In this document: positions 1 through 7,487 of the stretch, piece by piece
Position numbering within the stretch: the stretch's first letter is position 1
Layout of the letters: every line of letters starts with the position of its first letter
Made by a program: the position numbers and the translations under genes
Assembly: GCA_000402775.1 (NCBI GenBank)
Contig: AQSC01000039.1
Location: 1-23,223, forward strand
Length of the DNA: 23,223 bases
From: Euryarchaeota archaeon SCGC AAA252-I15
GTDB lineage: Archaea > Altiarchaeota > Altiarchaeia > IMC4 > SCGC-AAA252-I15
Direction: 5' to 3'
The notes under the pieces: model-generated
What the model was told of the DNA's origin: nothing
Seen by the model: the letters and a program-made list of their open reading frames with translations, nothing else
Databases searched by the model: none

Positions 1-2
1 AA

Positions 3-98
3 GTAAGAGAAACACTCCTCACCGCAATAACACACAACATAGACCGATACATCAACACCATAAAATCCTTGCTCACGCAAGGATTGCAACGAAGCTAA
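3..98 (+). CDS. C-terminal tail of an unidentified protein, possibly a transposase (partial)
   Basis: This frame is open from the left window edge and stops at TAA 96-98, giving 31 residues (VRETLLTAITHN...). The basic, helical tail with an 'AITHNIDRYI' stretch reminds me of the C-termini of insertion-sequence transposases, but that is only an impression. A competing frame (from base 2) is also open and runs into the membrane gene at 131, so it is unclear which frame was the native one here. A perfect 9-bp hairpin (64-85) lies inside. Low confidence. Confidence 0.3.
   Translation, partial: VRETLLTAITHNIDRYINTIKSLLTQGLQRS
64..85. repeat. Perfect 9-bp hairpin, TCAC loop
   Basis: AATCCTTGC (64-72) and GCAAGGATT (77-85) are exact reverse complements around a 4-base loop. 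It lies just before the stop of the partial left-edge frame and upstream of the membrane gene. It could be a terminator, or a subterminal hairpin of a mobile element whose end lies around base 100. There is no following T-run on the + strand to decide. Confidence 0.5.
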
Positions 99-130
99 AA
101 GAGTCTATTATTTGGTTATTCTTTTCAGCT

Positions 131-559
131 ATGGTTATGTGCATTAATTATGTTACTCCAACAGGACATGAACATATTTTTCGAAAAATAATTCTAGACA
201 ATTTTAAAGCGGTTATAGTAATAGAATTTTTAGTTAACCTTTATACGTTTTCTCTACTTATAGAATTTTTAATTTTAATACCATCCATTACTATCATCAC
301 TTTGTTAGAAATTGTTGCTAGTACTGAGGAAAAATATTCATCTGTTGCAAAACTGATGAGGGTGCTACAATTTACTATTGGAGTACTTATTTTGGCTTAT
401 ATCACAAGTAATGTAATATCTAATTATCAAAGTTTTGCACACCTTGATAATTTAAGAAGTTTTCTTCTCCCACCTTTACTCACCCTCTCATTTATTCCTT
501 TTATTTATTTTGCAGTACTGTATTCTAAGAAGGAGATTGCACATTTAACAAAGAGATGA
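131..559 (+). CDS. Multi-pass membrane protein, possibly 5'-truncated
   Basis: This is a 142-residue hydrophobic protein with about four predicted membrane segments (roughly residues 26-62 as one or two spans, 76-98, 110-132) and a basic tail ending KEIAHLTKR. I do not recognise a named family. The reading frame stays open upstream of ATG 131 to the window edge, and the residues just before it (LKESIIWLFFSA) look like a natural continuation. The ATG may therefore be internal, with the true N-terminus lost. Base composition is clearly more AT-rich than trpD just downstream, which suggests acquired DNA. The coding call itself is reasonable; the start is uncertain. Confidence 0.6.
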   Translation: MVMCINYVTPTGHEHIFRKIILDNFKAVIVIEFLVNLYTFSLLIEFLILIPSITIITLLEIVASTEEKYSSVAKLMRVLQFTIGVLILAYITSNVISNYQSFAHLDNLRSFLLPPLLTLSFIPFIYFAVLYSKKEIAHLTKR

Positions 560-590
560 CTCTGGCATCCCTCAAAATCTGCTACACAAC

Positions 591-603
591 ATTTTTATTT
601 TAT
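591..603 (+). promoter_or_regulatory. TATA-like box for trpD
   Basis: The T/A-rich stretch ATTTTTATTTTAT sits about 25-30 bases before ATG 626, the distance expected for a leaderless archaeal transcript. No Shine-Dalgarno sequence precedes the ATG, which agrees with leaderless initiation. Confidence 0.4.
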
Positions 604-625
604 CCAACAATACTATAACCTGAGT

Positions 626-1636
626 ATGAAGGAGTTTATTCAAAAGCTTGTCGAGGGGAAGGATTTAACTTCTGAAGAAGCTGGTTTGGCCATGAAGGCC
701 ATCATGGGCGGGGAAGCCGAGGAAGCTCAGATAGCGTCGTTTTTGACTGCTCTTCGAATGAAGGGTGAGACCGCCGAAGAGATTGCTTCGATGGTCTCGG
801 TCATGCGCGATTTCGCAGAAGTCATAAACCCTAAAGTTTTGGGCAGGCTCGTCGACACCTGCGGGACGGGCGGCGACGCGCTGAACACATTCAATGTCTC
901 CACGACGTCCATGTTCGTTGTAGCAGGCGCGGGTATTCCTATCGCAAAACACGGGAACCGCTCGGTGTCCAGCCAGTGCGGAAGCGCCGATGTATTGGAG
1001 GCTCTTGGCGTGATAATCGACCTTGCGCCGAAGCAGGTTGAAAAATGCATCGAAAAAGTCGGTGTCGGATTCATGTTCGCGCCAGTCTTCCACAAGAGCA
1101 TGAAGAATGTGATGCCTGCGAGAAAAGCCCTGGGCATTCGGACCGTCTTCAACATTCTCGGACCTCTTACAAACCCCGCGAACGCGAAAGGGCAGATTGT
1201 CGGAGTCTTTGACGGAGCACTCACGGAAAAGCTCGCTCACGTGCTAAAGCTTGTTGGACTCGAACACGCCTTCGTCGTCCACGGAGTCGACGGATTCGAT
1301 GAAATATCAATCGTCTGCGACACGAAAGTAAGCGAACTTTCCGAGGACGGACAGATAAATTCTTACACAATAAAGCCCGAAGACTTAGGATTCGCCCGCG
1401 GCCATGCCAAAGACTTGATTGGAGGGGATGCGAACAGGAATGCGAAGATTCTTCGTGAGATTCTAGACGGGACTGAGGAAGGCGCGAAGCGAGACATGGT
1501 CCTGGTAAACGCGGCGGCAGGTATTGTGGCTGGAGGGAAGGCAAGAACCCTTGAAGATGGAATAGAGGCCGCAAGAAGATCTATTGACTCTGGAGCCGCA
1601 GAAAAAAAGCTTGAAGACATGATTTCATCGTGTTAA
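626..1636 (+). CDS. trpD: Anthranilate phosphoribosyltransferase
   Basis: The 336-residue product matches the family length. It transfers phosphoribose from PRPP to anthranilate in tryptophan synthesis, in the cytoplasm. Visible signatures in order: the PRPP loop DTCGTGGD (about residue 77), KHGNRS (about 111), SQCGSAD (about 118), a RKALGIRTVFNILGPLTNP stretch in the middle (about 168-186), and the GVDGFDE region (about 223). These separate it from thymidine/AMP phosphorylases and from the TrpD2 paralogue group. No other trp gene is in the window: an unrelated AT-rich membrane gene lies upstream and a signalling gene downstream. Tryptophan genes must therefore lie elsewhere or be scattered. 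A T-run at 1656-1661 may end the transcript. Confidence 0.95.
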   Translation: MKEFIQKLVEGKDLTSEEAGLAMKAIMGGEAEEAQIASFLTALRMKGETAEEIASMVSVMRDFAEVINPKVLGRLVDTCGTGGDALNTFNVSTTSMFVVAGAGIPIAKHGNRSVSSQCGSADVLEALGVIIDLAPKQVEKCIEKVGVGFMFAPVFHKSMKNVMPARKALGIRTVFNILGPLTNPANAKGQIVGVFDGALTEKLAHVLKLVGLEHAFVVHGVDGFDEISIVCDTKVSELSEDGQINSYTIKPEDLGFARGHAKDLIGGDANRNAKILREILDGTEEGAKRDMVLVNAAAGIVAGGKARTLEDGIEAARRSIDSGAAEKKLEDMISSC

Positions 1637-1684
1637 GAAGGCCCTGTCAAACCGCTTTTTTCCTTGAAATACCTAATAGTTTCT

Positions 1685-3476
1685 ATGTGCCCGGGAACTT
1701 TGACGAGAAGAGCACAGGACCAGCCTGATTCAACCAATGGGAAACCGCCTGCCCCATTTGAAGAAATCCTTGAAGTACTTAAGCCCTTGCACCGGGATAA
1801 GCGGATTCTCATCATTGATGATATGGAAGTCACTGCTTTTGATGTTAAAACAGGTCTCTCCCCATTTTTCCCAGAGTCTCAAGGCAATTTGATTGAGATT
1901 GAGTCAGACCCTCTAGCCGTTGCCGGGCGCATGCAGGCAGCCATCGAAGAAGGGCGACCGTATGACGCAATAATCTTGGATTTGAGGATGCCCAAGAAAA
2001 ATGGGGACGAGCTTTTACGCGACCTTGCAAGCGAGGGATTATTGTGTCCAGTAGTCATACACTCGGCAAGCCACGCCAAAGGAATTCAATGCCAGCTTTT
2101 GCCGCAGGTGGATGAGTTGAGAAGCGAGGAGTTGAGACGCCGTGTTAAGGAAATCGAAGGAGTGGATGCCTTACTAGATGATGTAAAGACTCCCGAAGAA
2201 CTAGAAGGACTTCGTACCACTCTCTCCCGGAAAACCGACGGCGTTCCCTCCAGGTTCGTCTTGAAGTACGGGCGAGGATACCGGCCTGAAAGGCTTTCCA
2301 GGGCATTGGAGGCCGTAATGCTTACCGGAGAGGAGACTGACATGGACTCCTTCCAACAGGCGGTTTCACAATTCAAACCCACACTTTGGGACGGCGGCGA
2401 CCACACCGAATACGTGGAAGAGCTCTCAGAAATGGCTAAATACATCGACCATCACGCGCACGATCTTATGAAAAAGATTGTCTCCCACGCACCGGAAGTA
2501 GTAAACGATTCTGACTGGACAGAGCTTATGGTCTACTACTTTAAGAATTCTGGAGCTGAGAGAACTCGCGAGCTTATCGGATCAATTACTACTCAGAACC
2601 CGGAGATAGATGAATCGGCTGAGTGGAGGAATTGTCTCGCCCAGATTAAGGAGCTTGAAGAAAAGGGTGAATATAATTCAGGATACCTTTCAGTGGAAAG
2701 TCTTACTGAGATAACACCTGCTGGTGATGATTTCATCGATTATGGAGCGAGTCGACGCCATAATCTACCCCAAGGGACAGTTGGATTCGGATATCAAATG
2801 TTATGTCAAGTGTTTCATGAGGCTTATAAACACCGTCTGGATAGGGAGGAGGATATCCCAACACCCAAGGCTGCGTTTAAGGATAATGATGCACTACTCG
2901 CTGAAGTCCTCGCATTCGATGATAAATGCAGGAGCATAGGGCCATTAATGATGATGCCCAGAAATCTCAAGGAAGATGCGCATACGGTAGAATTAAACAA
3001 GGAATTGAAGTTTATTGTTAGACATATGAAGTGTGGAACAATTATTCCTGAAGAGAAAATCCACATATCTTCACCAGGCATGCTGTATGATGAGGTGATT
3101 TCACAACCGATAATGAACGCCGCCCAAATCGTAAAGGGTGTAGAGAACGGTAAAGTTACGGCCTCACTTGATAAGACCCGCGTAGCCGACCTCGACGAGA
3201 AATCCCGCACATATTTTACAGAAGAACAGGGTCTTAGCATAGAAGATGAAGTAGCCCACGTCGTCGTACACGACAACGGACCAGGCATTCCACCCGAAGA
3301 CTTAGACAAGATTTTTTGACGCAAACTATACAACCAAGAAGGGAGGAACTGGCTTTGGCCTCCACTATCTGAAAAGATACATCGGGAAGATGGATGGGAC
3401 ATACCATGTGGAAAGCGAACCTGGAAACACAAACTTTCACATGTACTTCAAACTTGCGGAACCGGATGAAACTTAA
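1685..3476 (+). CDS. Receiver-histidine kinase hybrid, interrupted by a +1 frameshift
   Basis: This is a cytoplasmic two-component signalling protein. An N-terminal receiver domain shows the acidic pair (ILIIDDME), the phospho-acceptor Asp99 in LDLRMP and the Ser/Thr site in HSAS; the receiver seems to contain an insertion before the conserved Lys. A helical middle region follows (His359 in RRHNLP is a possible H-box). The GHKL ATPase domain comes last: N-box near Asn478 (IMNAA) and G1 box DNGPGIPP from Asp530. Frame 0 stops at TGA 3317-3319 directly after ...LDKIF. Skipping one T joins DANYTTKKGGTGFGL, the expected 'TTK..GTGxGL' G2 box, and runs to TAA 3476 for 596 residues in total. A TTG start at 1664 would add 7 residues; I prefer ATG 1685. 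No membrane segment is seen. The 3' end overlaps the convergent lipoprotein gene by 4 bases. Confidence 0.85.
3312..3320 (+). other. +1 frameshift site (T6 run, TTT TGA C)
   Basis: In frame 0 the codons read ATT TTT TGA C. Dropping one T from the six-T run gives ATT TTT GAC and restores the conserved end of the kinase. Phe-tRNA on TTT can re-pair perfectly after a +1 slip, and TGA followed by C is the stop context of the bacterial prfB site. No purine-rich stimulator is obvious just upstream. Homopolymer sequencing error or a real inactivating mutation explain it equally well. Confidence 0.75.
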
Positions 3477-4072
3477 TTCGGTTCCATCCTGCATTCGTTG
3501 TATCGGCAGGCGAGGGTTGCATTGCAGCTTACGTGTTGGTTTGCGAATTTGACGCACGGGACTTGGCCGCAAGTTAAGTGGTCATCCCATTCCTTCTTGA
3601 AGTTTTTGTTTATCGCGTATCTCCTGCCCCCCATTTCGCATTCACAACAAGTTGAGACGACCAAGCAGTCTTCTATTGAGTCGCAGTGGAATTCCGGCTC
3701 AGCCTCTAAGAATCCTTCGGAGAGTGCGACTGATTTGTTTGAGTAAGGGATTTTAATCCAGATGACGTCGCCGCGGGGGCAGCTGCAGGCCTCGCACCTT
3801 GATTCCACGAGGGTTTCATTTGAAATTTCAAGAAGAGTAATACCCTTTGGAGAATAGTATTCAGTGATTATTTCGAACTCCCGCTCCATCGGATACGCAC
3901 TGAAATTCATGCCATTTTTAGATACCCAAGCCATCTCCCAACTGTTTTCAAGGCACCCTACGGGCATGGTTTTCATCCAGACGAATTCGGGAGGTGTGAG
4001 TTCAGGCTCCTCCTGGTTTATGCAACCAGACGACAAGACCAACAGTATTGAAAAAAATAAAAGTTTTTTCAT
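3473..4072 (-). CDS. Cys-rich lipoprotein with a C-terminal multi-cysteine domain
   Basis: The 199-residue protein begins with a signal peptide (MKKLLFFSILLVL) and the lipobox LSSGC, so Cys17 is the likely lipid-attached residue and the protein sits on the outer face of the membrane. The C-terminal third (about residues 127-199) carries ten cysteines, including a CCECEMGG motif followed by YAIN, resembling the archaeal 'eight-cysteine-cluster' type domain, probably disulfide-linked or metal-binding. A second small cluster, CEACSC, lies near residue 95. The role is unknown. It is convergent with the kinase (4-base overlap) and divergent from the slipin operon. A palindromic ATTTAAAT 25 bases before its ATG suggests leaderless expression. 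Confidence 0.8.
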   Translation of the reverse strand: MKKLLFFSILLVLSSGCINQEEPELTPPEFVWMKTMPVGCLENSWEMAWVSKNGMNFSAYPMEREFEIITEYYSPKGITLLEISNETLVESRCEACSCPRGDVIWIKIPYSNKSVALSEGFLEAEPEFHCDSIEDCLVVSTCCECEMGGRRYAINKNFKKEWDDHLTCGQVPCVKFANQHVSCNATLACRYNECRMEPN

Positions 4073-4093
4073 CGGAAAAAATTATGTGAGCGC

Positions 4094-4103
4094 ATTTAAA
4101 TAT
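4094..4103. promoter_or_regulatory. TATA-like box shared by divergent genes
   Basis: ATTTAAATAT contains the perfect palindrome ATTTAAAT, centred 25 bases before the lipoprotein ATG (4072) and about 43 bases before the slipin GTG (4141). The - strand transcript would be leaderless. The + strand transcript would have a leader of about 20 bases that holds GAGGG (4127-4131), a plausible Shine-Dalgarno sequence for the GTG start. Confidence 0.5.
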
Positions 4104-4140
4104 CCTACTTAGTAATTACATACTCAGAGGGATTATTAAG

Positions 4141-4917
4141 GTGATTGGAGAAATTTTGGGGTTCATTTTCACGGCAGGCATGTTCTTGTTGTTTGGTATG
4201 CCGATTATTGTCGCAGTCCTCTCCCTTTTCATAAAGATTGTTTACGAGTATGAGACAGGTGTATTGTTCGCCTTCGGAAAGTTCGCTGGCGAGCGTAAAC
4301 CCGGCTTGAACCTTATTGTCCCGATTTATCACCGACTCGAAAAGATTGATTTGAGGATTACTACCGTCGACATTCCAAAGCAGGAGGTCATGACCAAAGA
4401 CAATGTTCCAGTCAACATCAACGCAGTCATATTTTTCCGGGTGAAGGAACCAAGCAAGGCGATACTTGACGTTGAAGACTTTTTTTACGCGGTCTCAAAG
4501 TACGGGCAGACGTCGCTTAGAAATGTTGCGGGGCAGGCAACATTGGATGAGTTGCTTTCAGAGCGCAAGCAGATTGCCGAACAGTTGAGGGAGATTGTGG
4601 ACGTCGGAACTGACCCGTGGGGTATTGGTGTTACGGCCATCGAGCTTCAGGATATCGAGCTTCCTGAGAGTTTGAAGAGGACTATGGCCAGGCAGGCCGA
4701 GGCTGAGCGTGAGAAGAGGGCGACGATCATAAAAGCTGAGGGTGAGGTTAAGGCTGCCGACAATCTCGCCGAGGCCGCCAGGAAGTTGTATGGAGTCCAA
4801 GGCGCATTGCATCTGCGGACTTTACATGCTTTAAATGATATTTCTTCTGATCAGACTAATAAAGTCGTGTTTGCTGTTCCGCTTGAAGTGCTTCGGGCGG
4901 TGGAGGAGGTGGACTAA
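4141..4917 (+). CDS. Slipin (stomatin/prohibitin-family membrane protein)
   Basis: The protein has 258 residues, starting at GTG with GAGGG about 10 bases upstream. A hydrophobic segment at about residues 8-32 anchors it. The SPFH domain follows (YEYETGVLFAFGKF, RITTVDIPKQEVMTKDNVPVN, ELQDIELPESLKR), then a charged helical stretch (QAEAEREKRATIIKAEGEVKAA) that in this family forms a coiled coil for oligomer assembly. Archaeal slipins form ring- or cage-like assemblies at the membrane, and some are paired with a NfeD-type protease; no such gene is adjacent here. The next gene is a close paralogue starting 3 bases after this stop, followed by a TatA-like gene, so the three are probably co-transcribed. 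Confidence 0.9.
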   Translation: MIGEILGFIFTAGMFLLFGMPIIVAVLSLFIKIVYEYETGVLFAFGKFAGERKPGLNLIVPIYHRLEKIDLRITTVDIPKQEVMTKDNVPVNINAVIFFRVKEPSKAILDVEDFFYAVSKYGQTSLRNVAGQATLDELLSERKQIAEQLREIVDVGTDPWGIGVTAIELQDIELPESLKRTMARQAEAEREKRATIIKAEGEVKAADNLAEAARKLYGVQGALHLRTLHALNDISSDQTNKVVFAVPLEVLRAVEEVD

Positions 4918-4920
4918 AAG

Positions 4921-5664
4921 ATGGGCATCGCATTTCTCAAAGTCATAAACCAGTATGAGGAGGGAGTACTCTTCGCCTTTGGAAAACACGTGGGGAAAAG
5001 AGGTCCAGGATTGAACATCTTGATACCGTTCTACCATGACTTGAAGGTTGTTGATACTAGGATTAAGACAGTTGACATTCCAAAGCAGGAGGTCATGACT
5101 AGGGACAATGTTCCAGTCAACATTAACGCAGTCATATACTTTAGGGTTAAGGACCCTGACAAAGCGATACTCAATGTCAGAGACTACTTTTATGCAGTCT
5201 CAAAGTACGGGCAGACAAGCCTTCGAAACGTGTCGGGAGAAGCCTCGCTAGACGAGCTTTTGAGCGAGCGTCAGAAGATTGCCGAAGAGTTGAGGCTGAT
5301 AGTCGATGAGGCTACGGACCCGTGGGGGATAGATGTGACCGGCATTGAACTGCAAGACATCGAGCTTCCAGAGAATTTGAAGAGGACTATGGCCAAGCAG
5401 GCGGAAGCTGAGAGGGAGAAGAGGGCGGTAATCATAAACAGTGAAGGCGAGGTTGTGGCTTCTGAAAACATCGCCAAGGCTGCGAAAACGCTATACAAGA
5501 ATAGCGGAGCCCTGCACCTTAGGACGCTGCATTCAATAAACGATCTTTCAAGCGACCACAGCCAGACCACAGTCTACGCGCTTCCCATCGAGCTATTGCG
5601 GGCTGTGGAGAGGATAGGCGACTACATAGAAGAGATATCAAAGAAGAGGAGGAGTAAAAAGTAA
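4921..5664 (+). CDS. Second slipin paralogue lacking the N-terminal anchor
   Basis: This 247-residue SPFH protein aligns with the preceding gene along most of its length (VLFAFGK, VDIPKQEVMTRDNVPVNINAV, YGQTSLRNV, ELQDIELPENLKRTMAKQAEAEREKR). It starts directly at the SPFH fold: the hydrophobic N-terminal segment of its neighbour is missing, so it may be peripheral and assemble with the anchored partner. It has a longer basic tail (EEISKKRRSKK). The start is well supported: a strong GGAGGAGGTGG lies about 10 bases upstream, overlapping the end of the first gene, which suggests translational coupling. The pair arose by tandem duplication. Confidence 0.88.
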   Translation: MGIAFLKVINQYEEGVLFAFGKHVGKRGPGLNILIPFYHDLKVVDTRIKTVDIPKQEVMTRDNVPVNINAVIYFRVKDPDKAILNVRDYFYAVSKYGQTSLRNVSGEASLDELLSERQKIAEELRLIVDEATDPWGIDVTGIELQDIELPENLKRTMAKQAEAEREKRAVIINSEGEVVASENIAKAAKTLYKNSGALHLRTLHSINDLSSDHSQTTVYALPIELLRAVERIGDYIEEISKKRRSKK

Positions 5665-5665
5665 A

Positions 5666-5806
5666 ATGCCGTTGGGAAACCAGGAGCTTCTGATAATACT
5701 GGTCATAATACTCCTATTGTTCGGGGGGAAAAAGCTCCCAGAGCTCGCCCGCTCCCTAGGCCTTGCGAAAAAAGAGTTTGAGAAAGGCCAGAAAGGGGAA
5801 AAATAA
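5666..5806 (+). CDS. tatA: TatA-family twin-arginine translocase subunit, short form (46 aa)
   Basis: ATG 5666 to TAA 5804-5806 encodes 46 residues. It has a short polar start (MPLGNQE), one membrane segment (about residues 8-19), the hinge FGGKKLPELARSLG, and a charged amphipathic helix (LAKKEFEKG). This is the diagnostic TatA/E layout, including the FG hinge and the Pro in KLPELA. In the family, many copies form the pore-like element that moves folded proteins together with TatC. It starts 1 base after the slipin stop, with GGAGGAG about 12 bases upstream inside the slipin gene. No tatC is nearby. It is shorter than typical archaeal TatA, with little of the acidic tail. Confidence 0.88.
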   Translation: MPLGNQELLIILVIILLLFGGKKLPELARSLGLAKKEFEKGQKGEK

Positions 5807-5811
5807 GTCCC

Positions 5812-6906
5812 CTAGATTTTTATTGTCTTTCCTAGACCGCTTCCCCTGATTGTGAGAACCCAAAGGGCTCCGAATCCTACTAGTGCTGCCAAGATTTTTA
5901 TTAGCCAGCCCATCAAGGGTATTTCATAGCATATTGCGAAGGCTGCGACACCCACACAATAGTAGATGAATTCCTTGGATTTTTTCTTCCAAATACGCTT
6001 GTATAGGAATTCACCAATTGCAAGTTTCACGGGTATTGTCGCGAGAAGCAATCCAATGATTGTCGCAAGAGTTATAATAAGTGAGAGCTTAACTCCTATC
6101 ACCATCAACATGAAAAGAACTATGAGGGTGGGAGTTACCGCAAACACCACTACACCAGCAACCAAAGATTTTATGTATTCCGTCTTGACGATTTTAGTCG
6201 CCTTTGAAGTGAAACTAGGGTAAAGGTAGATTAACAAGCCTCCAAGAAGGATTGATGCTAGAATACCCTTAAGGAAGTTGAAGACGCTCTTAAGTTCTTT
6301 CGGCATGGTCCAAGACTCGCGGATAGTGTGCTCCCGGAACTCAGTTGTCACTTTCTTAAGCTCCCCCGAAACCTTAGCGTCAATACCTTCGCCTACAGTG
6401 TCGGCCTCAAGGTCAAGGTCCCCCAAAATCATTGCAGAATCACCCATGAGAAAAGTCCCGACTCCGACATCGGCGTTGCCGTTTATGACCCCGTCAATCG
6501 AAGCCTCGCCCGCAGCAACCATCGCGTCACCTGAAATAGTAGAGTCTTTGGAGACCATTACCTGGCCTCCACAAGCAACAAGCTCTCCACCAACATTACC
6601 GTTTAAAATTATTTGACCTCCTGCGGCACGAACGTCTCCTGCGACGTCACCGTTTACCGTGAGGGTTCCTCCAGCAATCATAATATCCTCCCCGACGTTT
6701 CCATTCACAGTAAGCTGACCGCCAGCGATTACGAGATCCCCTGGAACATCATCCGAGACAATAAGCATTCCACCCACAGCATAGGCGTTTCCAGACGGTA
6801 GAATCTTGATAAGCGAATCCCCGTCCACACCCCAATCAGGTTGAGGTTGAGCGGAAACAAGAAAAGCAATCAGACAGAAAGATAGTATCAAGATTATATT
6901 TTTCAT
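5812..6906 (-). CDS. Secreted beta-helix (bactofilin-like) domain with C-terminal membrane domain
   Basis: The protein has 364 residues. A signal peptide (about 1-19, ending VSA) is followed by at least six short repeats of the type 'aGGxlxvNGxVgGDv' (about residues 38-165), the right-handed beta-helix pattern of bactofilin-like polymer-forming domains. A linker leads to four or five membrane segments (about 212-355) that end in a short basic tail. The layout suggests an extracellular polymerising module held in the membrane. The function is unknown; in related proteins it is proposed to shape the envelope. GGAGGT lies about 8 bases before the ATG. It is divergent from a membrane-anchored regulator, which is the obvious candidate to control it, and convergent with tatA with only 5 bases between the stops. 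Confidence 0.82.
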   Translation of the reverse strand: MKNIILILSFCLIAFLVSAQPQPDWGVDGDSLIKILPSGNAYAVGGMLIVSDDVPGDLVIAGGQLTVNGNVGEDIMIAGGTLTVNGDVAGDVRAAGGQIILNGNVGGELVACGGQVMVSKDSTISGDAMVAAGEASIDGVINGNADVGVGTFLMGDSAMILGDLDLEADTVGEGIDAKVSGELKKVTTEFREHTIRESWTMPKELKSVFNFLKGILASILLGGLLIYLYPSFTSKATKIVKTEYIKSLVAGVVVFAVTPTLIVLFMLMVIGVKLSLIITLATIIGLLLATIPVKLAIGEFLYKRIWKKKSKEFIYYCVGVAAFAICYEIPLMGWLIKILAALVGFGALWVLTIRGSGLGKTIKI

Positions 6907-6937
6907 GTAAACATTACCTCCGAAAGTATTCGTTCAT

Positions 6938-6963
6938 TGATTAAATACATTAAAATAAAAGAA
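6938..6963. promoter_or_regulatory. Divergent promoter region, bactofilin-like gene / wHTH regulator
   Basis: The 68-base gap between divergent starts is AT-rich. ATTAAATAC (about 6938-6947) is placed for the - strand gene, giving a short leader with GGAGGT. TTAAAATAAAAG (about 6950-6961) is about 20 bases before ATG 6975 for the + strand. GTATT and AATAC arms separated by 13 bases (about 6926-6948) could be an operator. The exact boxes are uncertain. Confidence 0.35.
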
Positions 6964-6974
6964 TAAGTTGGAAC

Positions 6975-7487
6975 ATGTTCAGTGAAAAAATCACTTTAGA
7001 TAGGGAAACATTCAAAGTCTTAGCCGCTGACACAAGAGTCGACATCCTAAAGAGGCTGTCGGAGCATAAGGAAACGCTCACAGACCTCTCTGAAGGTCTT
7101 GGGATGTCGCCCTCCACCATCAAAGAGCATTTAGACAGGCTTGTTTCCGCAGAACTCATAGAGCAGATAGAGGGAGACACGAAGTGGAAGTACTATAAGC
7201 TTACGGGTAAGGGGGAAATGATTCTAAAGCCTAATGAGAATATTGTTTGGATTCTTCTCGCAGCCTCGGGACTTGTTCTCGCAGGCTCGTTTAAAAGTCT
7301 TCTCGGAAAAGTCACACCCCAACCAGTGTTGGCGAAAGCGGCTAAAGCAGTCCCAGAAGCGGGATTAAAGGCATTTTCGGATTTGGCGGAAACTCAAGCC
7401 ACACAAATCCCTTACGTCGAGCTTGCCCTCGTAGTCTTTTTCTCGGCTTTGACGGGCCTTTTGATCGGGAGAATCCTCAAGAAGTAA
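6975..7487 (+). CDS. Membrane-anchored winged-helix (ArsR-like) transcription regulator
   Basis: The 170-residue protein has an N-terminal winged helix-turn-helix (about residues 8-85). The core is FKVLAADTRVDILKRL, the recognition region MSPSTIKEHLDRLVSAELI, and the wing KWKYYKLTGKG. Two hydrophobic segments follow (about 89-108 and 147-167), joined by an Ala/Pro-rich loop, so the DNA-binding domain faces the cytoplasm from the membrane. No metal-binding cysteines are seen, so a classical ArsR metal sensor is unlikely. It is divergently paired with the bactofilin-like envelope gene, suggesting it senses an envelope cue and controls that promoter. Its stop abuts exactly the stop of the convergent MEMO-AMMECR1 gene (7487/7488). 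Confidence 0.85.
   Translation: MFSEKITLDRETFKVLAADTRVDILKRLSEHKETLTDLSEGLGMSPSTIKEHLDRLVSAELIEQIEGDTKWKYYKLTGKGEMILKPNENIVWILLAASGLVLAGSFKSLLGKVTPQPVLAKAAKAVPEAGLKAFSDLAETQATQIPYVELALVVFFSALTGLLIGRILKK

Noticed and set aside
665..1240. Long open frames on the - strand opposite trpD
   Set aside because: They are frames antisense to a gene with complete family motifs, have no recognisable protein features and no ribosome site.
3309..3320. A -1 slippery heptamer at the kinase frameshift
   Set aside because: A -1 slip gives a frame that does not encode the G2 box; only +1 restores it.
2824..3432. 202-codon open frame on the - strand opposite the kinase 3' end
   Set aside because: It is antisense to the GHKL domain; the Ser/Pro-rich product has no motif, and the kinase explains the DNA on both sides of the frameshift.
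4105..4332. Small - strand frame over the slipin start
   Set aside because: It overlaps the slipin N-terminus and the shared promoter, has no family features, and the slipin motifs are clear.
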